Source: Polyangia bacterium
Lineage (GTDB): Bacteria > Myxococcota_A > Polyangia > Nannocystales > Nannocystaceae
NCBI GenBank assembly: GCA_030424595.1
Contig: JAUHWG010000032.1
Location: 1 to 64,000, forward strand
Length of the DNA stretch: 64,000 bases
Direction of reading: 5' to 3'
The notes beneath the pieces are model-generated. The model made no database searches. It saw only the letters and a program-made list of their open reading frames with translations, and was not told the origin of the DNA. The number at the start of each line of letters is the position of its first letter. The first letter of the stretch is position 1. The translations under genes and the position numbers were made by a program. This document shows, in pieces, positions 9,402 through 17,400 of this stretch.

Positions 9402-10298
9402 GTGCCTGGCGACTCCCCCGACGCCCCCGCGGAAGCTGGCACGCGCGCGCTGAGGATCCCGACAGGGCCCTGCGACCGTTTCTTCGACTACTGTCTCCAG
9501 CCCTACGCCCCGCGCTGCGATCCGCGAGGCAAGCTGCGGGGCGAGTCCCTGCTCTGGTCGAGCCTCGCCGTCATGGGGGTCCCGGTCGCTGATGATCGCC
9601 CTTTCCACGCGGTCCAGCGGGTCGCCGGCCGTGACATGACGGTCTTCGGCGTCAAGCAGCAGGGCGGGGCGCTGTCGTGGGAGCTGTACTTCTACGATCC
9701 CGACCGCGAGGATCCGCGGGTCACGGCCGCGAGCCTCCGCCGCGAGCTCGCCGGCGAGCTCGAGATCGTCCCCGAGGTCGCCGATACGATCGGCTACTTC
9801 ATGGTGAGCTTCGAGCTCGACGCCGCCGCGCTCGCCTGCCGCCGGGTCGAGGAGGTCGACGTCTATTTGCCTCTTCACGGTCATCAGGGCGGGTTTTCCT
9901 ACAAGTTCACGGCCTCCGGTCGTGAGCTCCGCAACACCTATCGCTTCCACGATCCGCGGGCCGAGATCGAGGCGATCGTCCACCAGCTTGAGCGCAGCGT
10001 CTGCGTCGACATGAGCCGCACCGACCTCGCCGAGCTCCTCCTCCCGGAGCTCCTCGACTGCGCCAAGATCTGCGTCGCTCGCAAGCGCTTCGCCGACGGG
10101 ATCTACTACTCGGGGATCACGGTCGGCCAGCTCCTGTGGTTCCTGCGCCGCTTCGACTACCCGGAGGCGATCGTCGGCTTCATCACCGACAATCGCGACG
10201 ACCTCGAGCACCTGCGCTTCGACGTCGGCATCGATCACCGCACAGGCGCCGACGGCCGCCTCGAGGTGCCGAAGACGAGCTACTACTCGACCCTGTAG
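9402..10298 (+). CDS. Unknown family A, copy 1
   Basis: I do not recognise this 298-residue protein. It is clearly paralogous to the product at 11385-12263. Shared positions include a Phe-Asp near the N-terminus followed by APY or QPY, GK..G..LLW, QR.AGR or QRGVGR, a Trp-containing strand (LSWELYFYDP here), YSGI.V.QL.WFL.RF..P, and an ending with Asp-rich DHL or EHL..FDV then a Tyr near the C-terminus. Alternating hydrophobic strands suggest a beta-rich N-terminal half and a helical C-terminal half. The start is uncertain; GTG 9402 gives a length matching the paralogue, and GTG 9351 is possible. No catalytic motif is obvious. About 300 bases separate it from the amidotransferase; that gap holds no gene. 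Confidence 0.6.
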   Translation: MPGDSPDAPAEAGTRALRIPTGPCDRFFDYCLQPYAPRCDPRGKLRGESLLWSSLAVMGVPVADDRPFHAVQRVAGRDMTVFGVKQQGGALSWELYFYDPDREDPRVTAASLRRELAGELEIVPEVADTIGYFMVSFELDAAALACRRVEEVDVYLPLHGHQGGFSYKFTASGRELRNTYRFHDPRAEIEAIVHQLERSVCVDMSRTDLAELLLPELLDCAKICVARKRFADGIYYSGITVGQLLWFLRRFDYPEAIVGFITDNRDDLEHLRFDVGIDHRTGADGRLEVPKTSYYSTL

Positions 10299-10310
10299 CC
10301 GCCCTGCCGC

Positions 10311-10316
10311 TACACT
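10311..10316 (+). promoter_or_regulatory. Candidate -10 element (TACACT) for the truncated radical SAM gene
   Basis: TACACT lies 15 bases before GTG 10332, which has no clear Shine-Dalgarno sequence. The same hexamer with a similar continuation (TACACTC plus G/C-rich) occurs at 11370 before family A copy 2 and at 21860 near the start of the 21822 gene. No good -35 box is seen. Confidence 0.35.
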
Positions 10317-10331
10317 CGGCGGCGGAGCGTC

Positions 10332-11309
10332 GTGTCCTCTCTTGACCCCTCGATCGCCGGATGGCGACACCTTGATCCCGACGCCTCGACGGTCCGCGAG
10401 GCGCACGATCCGACCGTCGGCGTCGTCTTCGAGGTCTACGGTGACGGCGCTCGGCTCCATGATCAGATCGTGGGGCGCCCCGGGGCTTTCGCCCGCCTCG
10501 AGGCGAGGCTCCTGCGCCTGCGCGCCGAAGACAGTCTCCCGGCGCTCGCCTGCGAGGTCCCGCTGCGAACCGACAACCTGGGCGCCCTGTCGCGGATCGT
10601 CGACGTCGCCCAGGAGCTCGGCGCCCTGCGCTGCACCTTCGCGGCGCCGACCGTCGACGGGCCTGGGATGGCGCCGGTCGACAGGATGATCCCGGCGGTT
10701 CTCGGCGCCCTCGATCGCTGCCGCGAGGTCGGCGTTGTCGGCCGTGTGCGCGGCCTGCCGGCCTGCCTCCTCGGCGAGCACGCGGGCTGCCTCGAGGGGG
10801 CTGGTGATGCCAGCGATCCGCCGGCGTTCGCCTGCCTCTTCGCGAGCCGCTGCGAGCTCGGGGATCGCTGCCGTGGCCTTCCGACGGCCTACGTCCATCG
10901 TTTCGGCTGGGAGGCGCGCCGGCTCCGTCCTGCTCTGCGCGCGTCGCCCTGGCCCCTGCACGACAGCTCGTCGGAGGCCTTCGCGGCCTGGCGTGCGCTC
11001 CTCGGTCGCGCGGCGAGCCGAGTGACGGCGGTCGCTCTGGATCGCTGCGCCGCCCGGTTCAGCGTCGACCTCGGCCGCGGTCGCTCGCTCGTTCTCGAGC
11101 TGACGCCGCGGACCGAGGAGGCGCCCGCCCTCGCCCGGAGCCGCTCCTTCGACATCCGCTACACCCGAGCGAAGGGCGTCGGAGGCCCCGAGCTCGCGCG
11201 GATCGTGAGGGCGATCGCCGCCGCGATCGTCGCCCGTGATGACGGCTCGCTCTACCTCGATCCGCGGCGTGGCCTCCCGCCGCTCCCTCCGCTCCCGTCG
11301 GGCGCGTAG
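10332..11309 (+). CDS. Truncated radical SAM-like protein lacking the SAM-binding cluster motif
   Basis: Protein of 325 residues that aligns by eye with the radical SAM enzyme at 12263 from about that protein's residue 120 onward. GRPGAF matches RPGSF, PACLLGEHAG matches PRCLLGEHGE, and RFGWE matches KFGWE. It ends in the same 85-residue C-terminal domain (TPRTEEAPALARSRSFDIRY). The half that would carry CxxxCxxC is absent, and the preceding gene ends 33 bases upstream, so there is no room for it. The downstream Cys set CLFASRC..., spaced C-X5-C-X5-C plus an earlier Cys, is kept. It may therefore bind an auxiliary iron-sulphur cluster but cannot cleave SAM by itself. Possible partner subunit of the intact paralogue (inference). 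Confidence 0.7.
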   Translation: MSSLDPSIAGWRHLDPDASTVREAHDPTVGVVFEVYGDGARLHDQIVGRPGAFARLEARLLRLRAEDSLPALACEVPLRTDNLGALSRIVDVAQELGALRCTFAAPTVDGPGMAPVDRMIPAVLGALDRCREVGVVGRVRGLPACLLGEHAGCLEGAGDASDPPAFACLFASRCELGDRCRGLPTAYVHRFGWEARRLRPALRASPWPLHDSSSEAFAAWRALLGRAASRVTAVALDRCAARFSVDLGRGRSLVLELTPRTEEAPALARSRSFDIRYTRAKGVGGPELARIVRAIAAAIVARDDGSLYLDPRRGLPPLPPLPSGA

Positions 11310-11369
11310 GCGCGGCGCTCGGATGAGCTTGTGCCGGCCGTGGGAGCGTCTCCGGGAGCCTGTGTCGTG

Positions 11370-11375
11370 TACACT
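11370..11375 (+). promoter_or_regulatory. Candidate -10 element (TACACT) for family A copy 2
   Basis: TACACT ends nine bases before GTG 11385. There is no Shine-Dalgarno sequence between them, so the transcript would be nearly leaderless. Confidence 0.35.
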
Positions 11376-11384
11376 CCGACGACC

Positions 11385-12263
11385 GTGGAGCACCCGCGAC
11401 ATCGCCTGGCCAGCAGCGCAGCGGCGCCGCGCAGCGCGGGTGGCGAGCGCCTCTTTGACCTCGCGTTCGCGCCGTACCGGCCGCTGCGTCCGACGGCGGG
11501 CAAGGCCGGCGGCGACGCGCTCCTCTGGGAGGCGCTCCAGGTCGCCGGCGCGCGCGAGCGCTGGGAGCCGGCTCTGCGGGCGATCCAGCGCGGTGTCGGA
11601 CGGGGCCGGACGATCTGGGGCGCGTCGGTCGGCGCCGCGCAGAGGACATGGCGCCTCCGCTTGGCCAACCCCGGCCGTGTACGCCTGCTCGAGGCCCTGC
11701 GCGCGGAGCTAGGGCCCTGGCTTGCGGTCGCGCCGTCGGTCGATGACGACGGAGCCTACGATGTTCTCGGGATCGAGCTCAGCGAGGAGGTCGCAGCCAG
11801 GGGGTGCGTCGACGCCGTGAGCCACTATCTGCGCGGCGCGGAGCCGAGGACGCTCGAGGTCTGGCAGGTCGGCTCCGCGGGCCGTCGCCGCGTCGACGAG
11901 GTGCTCATCGCCGAGGCCAAGCGCGAGATCAACGTCACCCTCCCGCGGATCAAGGCGAGCCCTATCGTCGACTTCTCGGGAGATCGCAGCCTCCTCGGGC
12001 GGACCCTGATCCCCGAGCTCTTCGCCTGCCGCTATCTCCACGTCTGCCGCCGCTGCGACGCCGACGCCCTCGTCTACTCCGGGATCAACGTCGACCAGCT
12101 CACGTGGTTCCTCTCCCGCTTCGGCCACCCCGCTGCGCTCGTCGACTACGCCCGCGGCCAACGCGAGCGCCTCGATCACCTCCTCTTCGACGTCGAGGTC
12201 GCCTACCGCCAAGAGGGCGTGGCGATCGTCTACCCGGAGACCACCCTCTACGGGAATCTCTGA
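11385..12263 (+). CDS. Unknown family A, copy 2
   Basis: Paralogue of the 9402 product, 292 residues. Core matches: LFDLAFAPYRPLRPTAGKAG, LLWEALQVAG, AIQRGVGRGRTIWG, then VYSGINVDQLTWFLSRFGHP and DHLLFDVEVAY. The copies diverge in the middle, where copy 2 is shorter and more Arg-rich. Function is unknown. GTG 11385 is preferred because it starts right behind a TACACT element and gives an N-terminus like copy 1; GTG 11331 in the same frame is an alternative. Its TGA overlaps the ATG of the radical SAM gene by one base, which ties the two products together. The same [family A, radical SAM] order is seen at 9402-11309. Confidence 0.6.
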   Translation: MEHPRHRLASSAAAPRSAGGERLFDLAFAPYRPLRPTAGKAGGDALLWEALQVAGARERWEPALRAIQRGVGRGRTIWGASVGAAQRTWRLRLANPGRVRLLEALRAELGPWLAVAPSVDDDGAYDVLGIELSEEVAARGCVDAVSHYLRGAEPRTLEVWQVGSAGRRRVDEVLIAEAKREINVTLPRIKASPIVDFSGDRSLLGRTLIPELFACRYLHVCRRCDADALVYSGINVDQLTWFLSRFGHPAALVDYARGQRERLDHLLFDVEVAYRQEGVAIVYPETTLYGNL

Positions 12264-13648
12264 TGGAGAGCTACAAGGGCCGCTTTGAGCCGACGCGCTT
12301 CGAGGACCTGACGGTCACCGTCGACTTCCACTGCCACAGCGCGTGCCGCTTCTGCATCGTCCAGGAGGGGATGAACTACTACAAGGGCGTGCCCTTCGAG
12401 CTCTACGAGGCCGCGGTCGCCGACAACCGGAGGGCCAAGCGCTACCGACGGGTGACCTTCACCGGCGGCGAGGTCACGCTCGAGAAGCGCCTCTTTGACT
12501 ACATCGACATCGCCCGCGACTCGCAGAGCTTCGAGCACATCCGCATCCAGACCAACGGTCGTCTCTTCGCCGATCGAGCCTTCGCCCGCCGGGTCGTCGA
12601 CGCTGGGGTCGACGAGTTCTTCGTCTCGCTCCACGGCCACGACGCGGCGACCCAGGACTACATCTCCCAGCGGCCAGGATCGTTTGACGAGGCGATCCGC
12701 GGCCTCGAGAACCTCCGCGAGCTCGGGGTCTGCATCCTCACCAACACGGTGCTGACGACCCTCAACGAGCCCACGCTCGCGGCGATCGTCGACACCGTTC
12801 GGCCCTTCGCGCCGGCGCGGATGGAGTGGTGGAACTACCTGCCGATGGAGGACTACGCCGATGAGCTCGGCCTCCTCTCGCCGATGTCCGAGCTCGCGCC
12901 GTCGCTGCGGGAGGCGCTCGCCCGGGCCCGCGACTACGGCATCGAGAGCGCCGTGAAGTACGTGCCCCGCTGCCTCCTCGGCGAGCACGGCGAGAGCCAG
13001 GACAACACTCAGCCGGACGTCGTCATCGTCGAGGAGTTCTACGACAAGTATCCCAAGTTCGCCTGCATCCACGAGGCTGCCTGCGAGCATGGCGATACCT
13101 GCCTCGGGCTCCATCATCCCTACATCACCAAGTTTGGCTGGGAGGAGGACGTCCTGGTCCCCTTCCCGCGCGCGACCCCGTGGCGGGAGCCAGAATATGG
13201 CCTTTGGGTCGGCTCCGATCGCCCCGGCGAGGGGACGGCGATCCCGACCGATCAGCCGCGCTGGGCCGGCCTCGTCGTCGGCGTCGCCGAGCGTCACCGG
13301 GCTCGGCTGGCAAACGTCATGCTCCAGCGGCGGGCCTGCGTCTACCGCTTTGAGCTGGGCGAGGGCGCGACGGTCGACGTCCTCCTGACCGCGCGGAGCG
13401 AGGCGCCAGCCCTCGCCCGCAGCGCGTCCTTCAACCTCCAATACCGCAACCTCCAGGCTGACCTCAGCGCCCCTGGGCTGCGCGAGCGCCTCTCCGCGCT
13501 CGTCGAGGACGCGATCCAGACGGTCATCGCCCGCGACCCGGGAGGCATGCACCTCGACGCCCGCAAGGGCCTCGTCGGCGACGACTCGGTGCGTCGTCGG
13601 CCGCGGCGTGCGAAGGCGCTGCGGGTGCTGGACGGATCGGAGCCATGA
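12263..13648 (+). CDS. Radical SAM enzyme with auxiliary Cys cluster and shared C-terminal domain
   Basis: Protein of 461 residues. The SAM-binding [4Fe-4S] motif CHSACRFC gives Cys24, Cys28 and Cys31 (CX3CX2C); the GGE-type motif follows in TFTGGEVTLEK. After the barrel a Cys in VPRCLLGEHGE and the set CIHEAACEHGDTC (C-X5-C-X5-C) suggest an auxiliary cluster, comparable in position to SPASM or twitch domains although the spacing differs. Residues about 349-437 are the domain shared with five other proteins here (DVLLTARSEAPALARSASF, NLQYR). Reaction unknown. It is coupled on both sides, to family A copy 2 (overlapping stop/start) and to PhyH-like 1 (ATGA). Confidence 0.85.
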   Translation: MESYKGRFEPTRFEDLTVTVDFHCHSACRFCIVQEGMNYYKGVPFELYEAAVADNRRAKRYRRVTFTGGEVTLEKRLFDYIDIARDSQSFEHIRIQTNGRLFADRAFARRVVDAGVDEFFVSLHGHDAATQDYISQRPGSFDEAIRGLENLRELGVCILTNTVLTTLNEPTLAAIVDTVRPFAPARMEWWNYLPMEDYADELGLLSPMSELAPSLREALARARDYGIESAVKYVPRCLLGEHGESQDNTQPDVVIVEEFYDKYPKFACIHEAACEHGDTCLGLHHPYITKFGWEEDVLVPFPRATPWREPEYGLWVGSDRPGEGTAIPTDQPRWAGLVVGVAERHRARLANVMLQRRACVYRFELGEGATVDVLLTARSEAPALARSASFNLQYRNLQADLSAPGLRERLSALVEDAIQTVIARDPGGMHLDARKGLVGDDSVRRRPRRAKALRVLDGSEP

Positions 13649-14421
13649 GCGTCGGCGTGGCCGCCGAGGACCACGCGAGGTCGCTGCGCGAGCGGGGCTT
13701 CACGGTCTTTGAGCGCGCCTACGATCCCGCCTGGGTGGCCTCGCTGCGCGCCGATCTCGTGGGGCTCTACGAGGAGCTGGGGCGGCCGCCGCTGCACGAT
13801 CCTGGGCATCGCGAGCTCGCCCCTGGGATCGAGCTGTGCGCCGCAGGTCTCGCCGTCCACTCGCTCCTCGCCCAGCGCCCGGCCTGGGCGGCGACGCTGC
13901 TCCGTCCCGAGGTCGTCGCGTCGATCGGCGATCTCCTTGGCGACGATATGGTTCTCGAGGTCGCCGGCTGTGTCATCTCCGATCGCGCGCGCCCCTTCTT
14001 CGCCTGGCACAGCCACGTCGGCGGGGTCGACGACGGCGTCCATCGGCGCCGCGGGATCTGGCCGGTGGTCCACGGGGCGGAGCGGGTGATGTGCCTCCTC
14101 TACCTCCAAGATCTCGGCGACGACGCGGGGCCGATGCTCGTCCTCCCGCGGGCGGCTGGGGATCCGGCCGGGCCGCCCTTCGACTGCTCCCTCGATCGCT
14201 GGCCCGGACAGGTCGAGCTGCGGCCGCCGGCCGGGAGCGTGGTCGCCATCGAACAGTGCACTTGGCACGCGATCCGGCGGATGCAGGGGCCAGGGCTGCG
14301 GATGTTCGTCGGTACGACCTTCGCCGCGCGGACGACCGCGCCGGCGGGCTTTGTCGATCGTGACCTTGGCCGCTGGGCCGAGGCCAGCCCGCTCCTCGCG
14401 TCGGTCGTCGCGGAGGGCTGA
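13645..14421 (+). CDS. PhyH-like non-haem iron oxygenase 1 with unusual HxH site
   Basis: Protein of 258 residues resembling phytanoyl-CoA dioxygenase-type Fe(II)/2-oxoglutarate enzymes. The proximal ligand motif, normally HxD or HxE after a Trp, reads WHSHVGGVD (His122, His124, Asp129). The distal His is in EQCTWHAIRR (His208) and the 2-oxoglutarate Arg in GPGLRMFVG (Arg219). The paralogue at 14789 has the same HxH, so this is not a sequencing slip. Start ATG 13645 overlaps the radical SAM stop. The last nine codons and the stop are repeated in tandem downstream. Likely role: hydroxylation or other oxidation in the cluster pathway (inference). Confidence 0.75.
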   Translation: MSVGVAAEDHARSLRERGFTVFERAYDPAWVASLRADLVGLYEELGRPPLHDPGHRELAPGIELCAAGLAVHSLLAQRPAWAATLLRPEVVASIGDLLGDDMVLEVAGCVISDRARPFFAWHSHVGGVDDGVHRRRGIWPVVHGAERVMCLLYLQDLGDDAGPMLVLPRAAGDPAGPPFDCSLDRWPGQVELRPPAGSVVAIEQCTWHAIRRMQGPGLRMFVGTTFAARTTAPAGFVDRDLGRWAEASPLLASVVAEG

Positions 14422-14543
14422 GCTCCTCGCGTCGGTGGCCGTGGAGGGCTGAGCTCCCCCGCATGGGTCGTCGTGGAGGGCTGAGCTCCTCGCATGGGTC
14501 ATCGTGGAGGGCTGAGTCCCTCGCGTCGGTGGTGGAGGGCTGA
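14391..14543 (+). repeat. Five tandem copies of a 31-base unit made from the 3' end of PhyH-like 1
   Basis: Units at 14391-14421, 14422-14452, 14453-14484, 14485-14515 and 14516-14543 begin GCTCCTCGC or similar and end GGAGGGCTGA. The first unit is the coding end LLASVVAEG plus stop, so every later copy carries a TGA in the same place. A decayed sixth copy follows. From about 14575 to 14788 I see no gene and no clear element. Confidence 0.85.
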
Positions 14544-14788
14544 GCTCGTCACGCTCGTGGTCGGGGATGCAGGAGAGGGCTCACCCTCTTCGTGAGCGCG
14601 GAGCGTTGAGGCGCGCCGCCGCGCTTGGTGGCAGGGGCGGGCGACAAGCGTCGTCGTCGGGCATCGTCCTTCGCGAAGGAGGCTGGAGAGGTAGGCGATG
14701 GCGCTCCCGTGCAGGGAAGGCGAGAGGCGTCGCTTGGCGGGCGCTCTCGATCGGAGTGGCACACGGGCCACCTCGGGGCGAAGACGCC

Positions 14789-15610
14789 CTAGCGCGGCAG
14801 CAGCGAGCGCAGGAGCGGGCCGCCGCCGTCAAAGCTGCGCAGCGAGTCGTCGACCGACTGGGTCGGGGGGGCGTCCGGACTCGTCAGGTAGGCGCCGATG
14901 AACATCCGCAGCCCGGGTCGGCGCACGGGCATCACCGCGTGCCAGGTGCACTGCTCGAGGATCAGCGTCGAGCCTGCCGGGAAGTGGAGCTGCTCCTGGC
15001 CTGGCCAGCTCTCGAGCATCGGATCATGGGGCGGCTCGGTGGGCTCGCTGAGCCGCCGCGGCAGCGCCCGGAGCTCGCCGCTGTCGGCGTCGATGTCGTC
15101 GAGGTAGTGGACGACGATCACCCGCTGGGAGGCGGTGAAGCGCGGGAAGTCTCCGCGCGCGCGGTAGTCCTCGACGTCGATCCCGCCGATGTGGTTGTGC
15201 CAAGAGAAGAAGGGGCGCCGACGGTCGCAGAGCACCGCGCCGGTCAGCTCGAGGCGCACGTCGGGGCCGAGGAGGGCCCGCGCGGCGGCGATGACCCGCG
15301 GCGCGAGGATCTCGTCGGCGAGCTCCGGACAGAGGGCGAGGAGGCGGGTCAGGACAAAGCCTGTCGGCGCGAGCTGGACGTCGGCGGCGATGGACCTGCC
15401 CGAAGGGTCATAGGGCGTCGGCGAGCCGTGGCGGGTGTAGAGCTCGGTCAGCGCCGCGCGTAGACGCGCGACCTGCTCCTGTGTGTGGCCGCCGACGACG
15501 ATGGTGTAGCCGCGCTCGCGAAGCGCCCTGGCGTGGGCCTCGGCCTCGTCGGGATCCTCTGCCTGGACGTGCAGCGCCCCGACATCGCCGAGCTCGCCCT
15601 CAGGGTTCAC
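14789..15610 (-). CDS. PhyH-like non-haem iron oxygenase 2 with unusual HxH site
   Basis: Paralogue of the 13645 product, 273 residues, encoded convergently. The site motif is WHNHIGGID (His138, His140, Asp145), the distal His is in EQCTWHAVMP (His224), and the Arg is in RPGLRMFIG (Arg235). SWPGQEQLHFPAGSTLILEQ matches the RWPGQVELRPPAGSVVAIEQ segment of copy 1. The first 20 residues are an Asp/Glu-rich extension. It is the last gene of a minus-strand operon: its GTG start at 15610 overlaps the end of the upstream radical SAM gene by 11 bases. The pair may act on related positions or related substrates (inference). Confidence 0.75.
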   Translation of the reverse strand: MNPEGELGDVGALHVQAEDPDEAEAHARALRERGYTIVVGGHTQEQVARLRAALTELYTRHGSPTPYDPSGRSIAADVQLAPTGFVLTRLLALCPELADEILAPRVIAAARALLGPDVRLELTGAVLCDRRRPFFSWHNHIGGIDVEDYRARGDFPRFTASQRVIVVHYLDDIDADSGELRALPRRLSEPTEPPHDPMLESWPGQEQLHFPAGSTLILEQCTWHAVMPVRRPGLRMFIGAYLTSPDAPPTQSVDDSLRSFDGGGPLLRSLLPR

Positions 15611-17390
15611 GGAGCGCGCTCCCCTCAGCTACGGCCTCGCGAGGAGCGGCGGTCTCCTTCGCCTTCGCGGCGCGGTCCTCTGCGGGTTCGAGGGCGCCGC
15701 GGAGCGTCGCGAGGTCGACGTCACCGAGGTGTACGGCCATCGCCCGGAGGATCGCCAGGAGCTTGCGCGGCGCCTCGCGACCGCCGTAGGAGAGCCCGAG
15801 CTTGCGTGACTCGACGAAGTGAGGGCCGCTCTCGCGCCCGCTTATCCGGATCACCTGCGGCGGGAAGGTAGGATCCTCGACCTCGAGCACCATGGTGTCC
15901 CCGTCCATCGACGCGAGGTTGATCCGCGGGCGCTGGAGCGGCGCGTTTGTGGGGGCGAGACCCAGGAGGCGCGCGAGCTTGGGCGAGGCTGGACGCGGCG
16001 GTAGCGGGATCTCGACCGGCCGCGCCCGTCGATCGCCGTCCCCCCGGTGACGCCCGGCGAGCTGGACCAGCTCCTCTTGGAGGACCGCGAGCTCGCGGAA
16101 GGTCTCGCGCCGCTCGTCGGCGCTGACCCGCGCCGGCGTCTGGCTCGGCGCTTCGTCGAAGTCGTCGAAGCGCTCGCGGGCCGGGCCCGGCCACGATGCC
16201 ACCGCCGCGTCGCCGAGGACGGTCCCGGGGAGCGCCTGGTAGGTCGACCACATGAAGGAGTCGGGGCGCAGGCGGTGGAGCAGCCCCGTCGTCGCCTGCA
16301 TCTGCGCCCGCGTCTCCCCCGGGAGCATCGTCATCAGCGAGGCGCTGGTCGCCAGCCCCAGCTCGCGACAGTCGTCAAAGACCCGCTGGAGGCGGGCGTC
16401 GCTGGTGCGGCGGTTGAGCACGTCACGGCGCAGGTCGGCGTCGCCGGCCTCGATCCCGCAGTGGAAGAGGGCGCAGCCGGCGGTGGCGAGCAGCTCCAGG
16501 CGCTCGCGCGTCGCTGCGTTGGGGTGCATCTCGACCTTGAAGGGGAGGCCGACGCGGCGGGGATAGACCTCCGCGAACTCCCGCAGCCAGTCGATCGGCG
16601 CCGGGAAATGCTCGTCCCAAAACTCGAAGCCTTCGGGGTCGTAGCGGTCGCGGAGCTCGGCGAGCTCGTCACACAGGTGCGCCACCGGCCGGATGTTGCC
16701 TGGCTCCCGCCCCGAGCCGGAGAAGCCCTGCAGCTGACCCCAGCGCGGCGCAGAGCAGTAGGCGCAGGTGAAGGGGCAGCCGCGGCTCGCCCGCGTCGGC
16801 AGGTAGCGGTCGACGTGGGGGCCGAAGGTGTTGACGCCGCCGCGGAGGATCTCGGCGAACTCGCCGAAGACGTCGTAGTCCCAGGGCGGGAGCGCGGCGA
16901 TGTCGTCCACCGGATCGGCGCCGGGGGTCGGCGAGGTGAAGCCGTCGGCGTTACGGACCCAAAGGCCAGGTTGGGTCGCGGGCGGGCGACCCTCCGCGAG
17001 GGCGCTCAGGAGGGCTGTCAGCGGTCGTTCGCCGTCGCCGATCGCGATCGCGTCGACGGCCTCGGAGGTGGCGACGTCCGCGGGTCCGAGGCTCGCGTGG
17101 TAGCCGCCGATGACGATAAAGGGTCCCCGCTCGCCCCGTTCCCGCGCCCGCGCTCGCAGGCGCTCGACGAGGGCTCGGGCCCCCGGCCAGTCGCGGGTCA
17201 TCGCCGTGACGCCGACGACGTCAGGGGCGAGCGCTTCTAGCTCGCCCGTGACCGCGTCGATCGAGCGCCGGCGAAAGACCTCGAAGGCGAGGGGCTCGTG
17301 CCCCGCGGCGCGGACGATCGGCGCGAGCGCGGCGACCGAGCTGCTGAAGGGCCGCGGCGGGTCGGTGAAGAAGACGAGGACGACCCTCAT
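15600..17390 (-). CDS. B12-binding-type radical SAM enzyme 1 with shared C-terminal domain
   Basis: Protein of 596 residues. The N-terminal 140 residues have the alternating strands of a cobalamin-binding Rossmann domain (PDVVGVTAMT, FIVIGGYHASL, DAIAIGDGE), as in BchE-like radical SAM proteins. The cluster motif RGCPFTCAYC gives Cys205, Cys209 and Cys212. Residues about 495-568 carry the domain shared by six proteins of the region (VIRISGRESGPHFVESRKLG, LSYGG), and a charged tail ends the protein. ATG 17390 is chosen over GTG 17414 because AGGGAG precedes it by five bases. It lies 10 bases behind the next upstream gene. The family includes methyltransferases and ring-forming enzymes; the reaction here is unknown. 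Confidence 0.85.
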   Translation of the reverse strand: MRVVLVFFTDPPRPFSSSVAALAPIVRAAGHEPLAFEVFRRRSIDAVTGELEALAPDVVGVTAMTRDWPGARALVERLRARARERGERGPFIVIGGYHASLGPADVATSEAVDAIAIGDGERPLTALLSALAEGRPPATQPGLWVRNADGFTSPTPGADPVDDIAALPPWDYDVFGEFAEILRGGVNTFGPHVDRYLPTRASRGCPFTCAYCSAPRWGQLQGFSGSGREPGNIRPVAHLCDELAELRDRYDPEGFEFWDEHFPAPIDWLREFAEVYPRRVGLPFKVEMHPNAATRERLELLATAGCALFHCGIEAGDADLRRDVLNRRTSDARLQRVFDDCRELGLATSASLMTMLPGETRAQMQATTGLLHRLRPDSFMWSTYQALPGTVLGDAAVASWPGPARERFDDFDEAPSQTPARVSADERRETFRELAVLQEELVQLAGRHRGDGDRRARPVEIPLPPRPASPKLARLLGLAPTNAPLQRPRINLASMDGDTMVLEVEDPTFPPQVIRISGRESGPHFVESRKLGLSYGGREAPRKLLAILRAMAVHLGDVDLATLRGALEPAEDRAAKAKETAAPREAVAEGSALREP

Positions 17391-17400
17391 CGGCGCTCCC

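Noticed and set aside
8949..11402. Minus-strand open frame of 817 codons
   Set aside because: Antisense to family A copy 1 and the truncated radical SAM gene. Composition is that of a shadow, and paralogy supports the plus-strand reading.
14391..14543. Possible CRISPR array
   Set aside because: Repeats are directly adjacent with no unique spacers, and the first repeat is part of a coding sequence.
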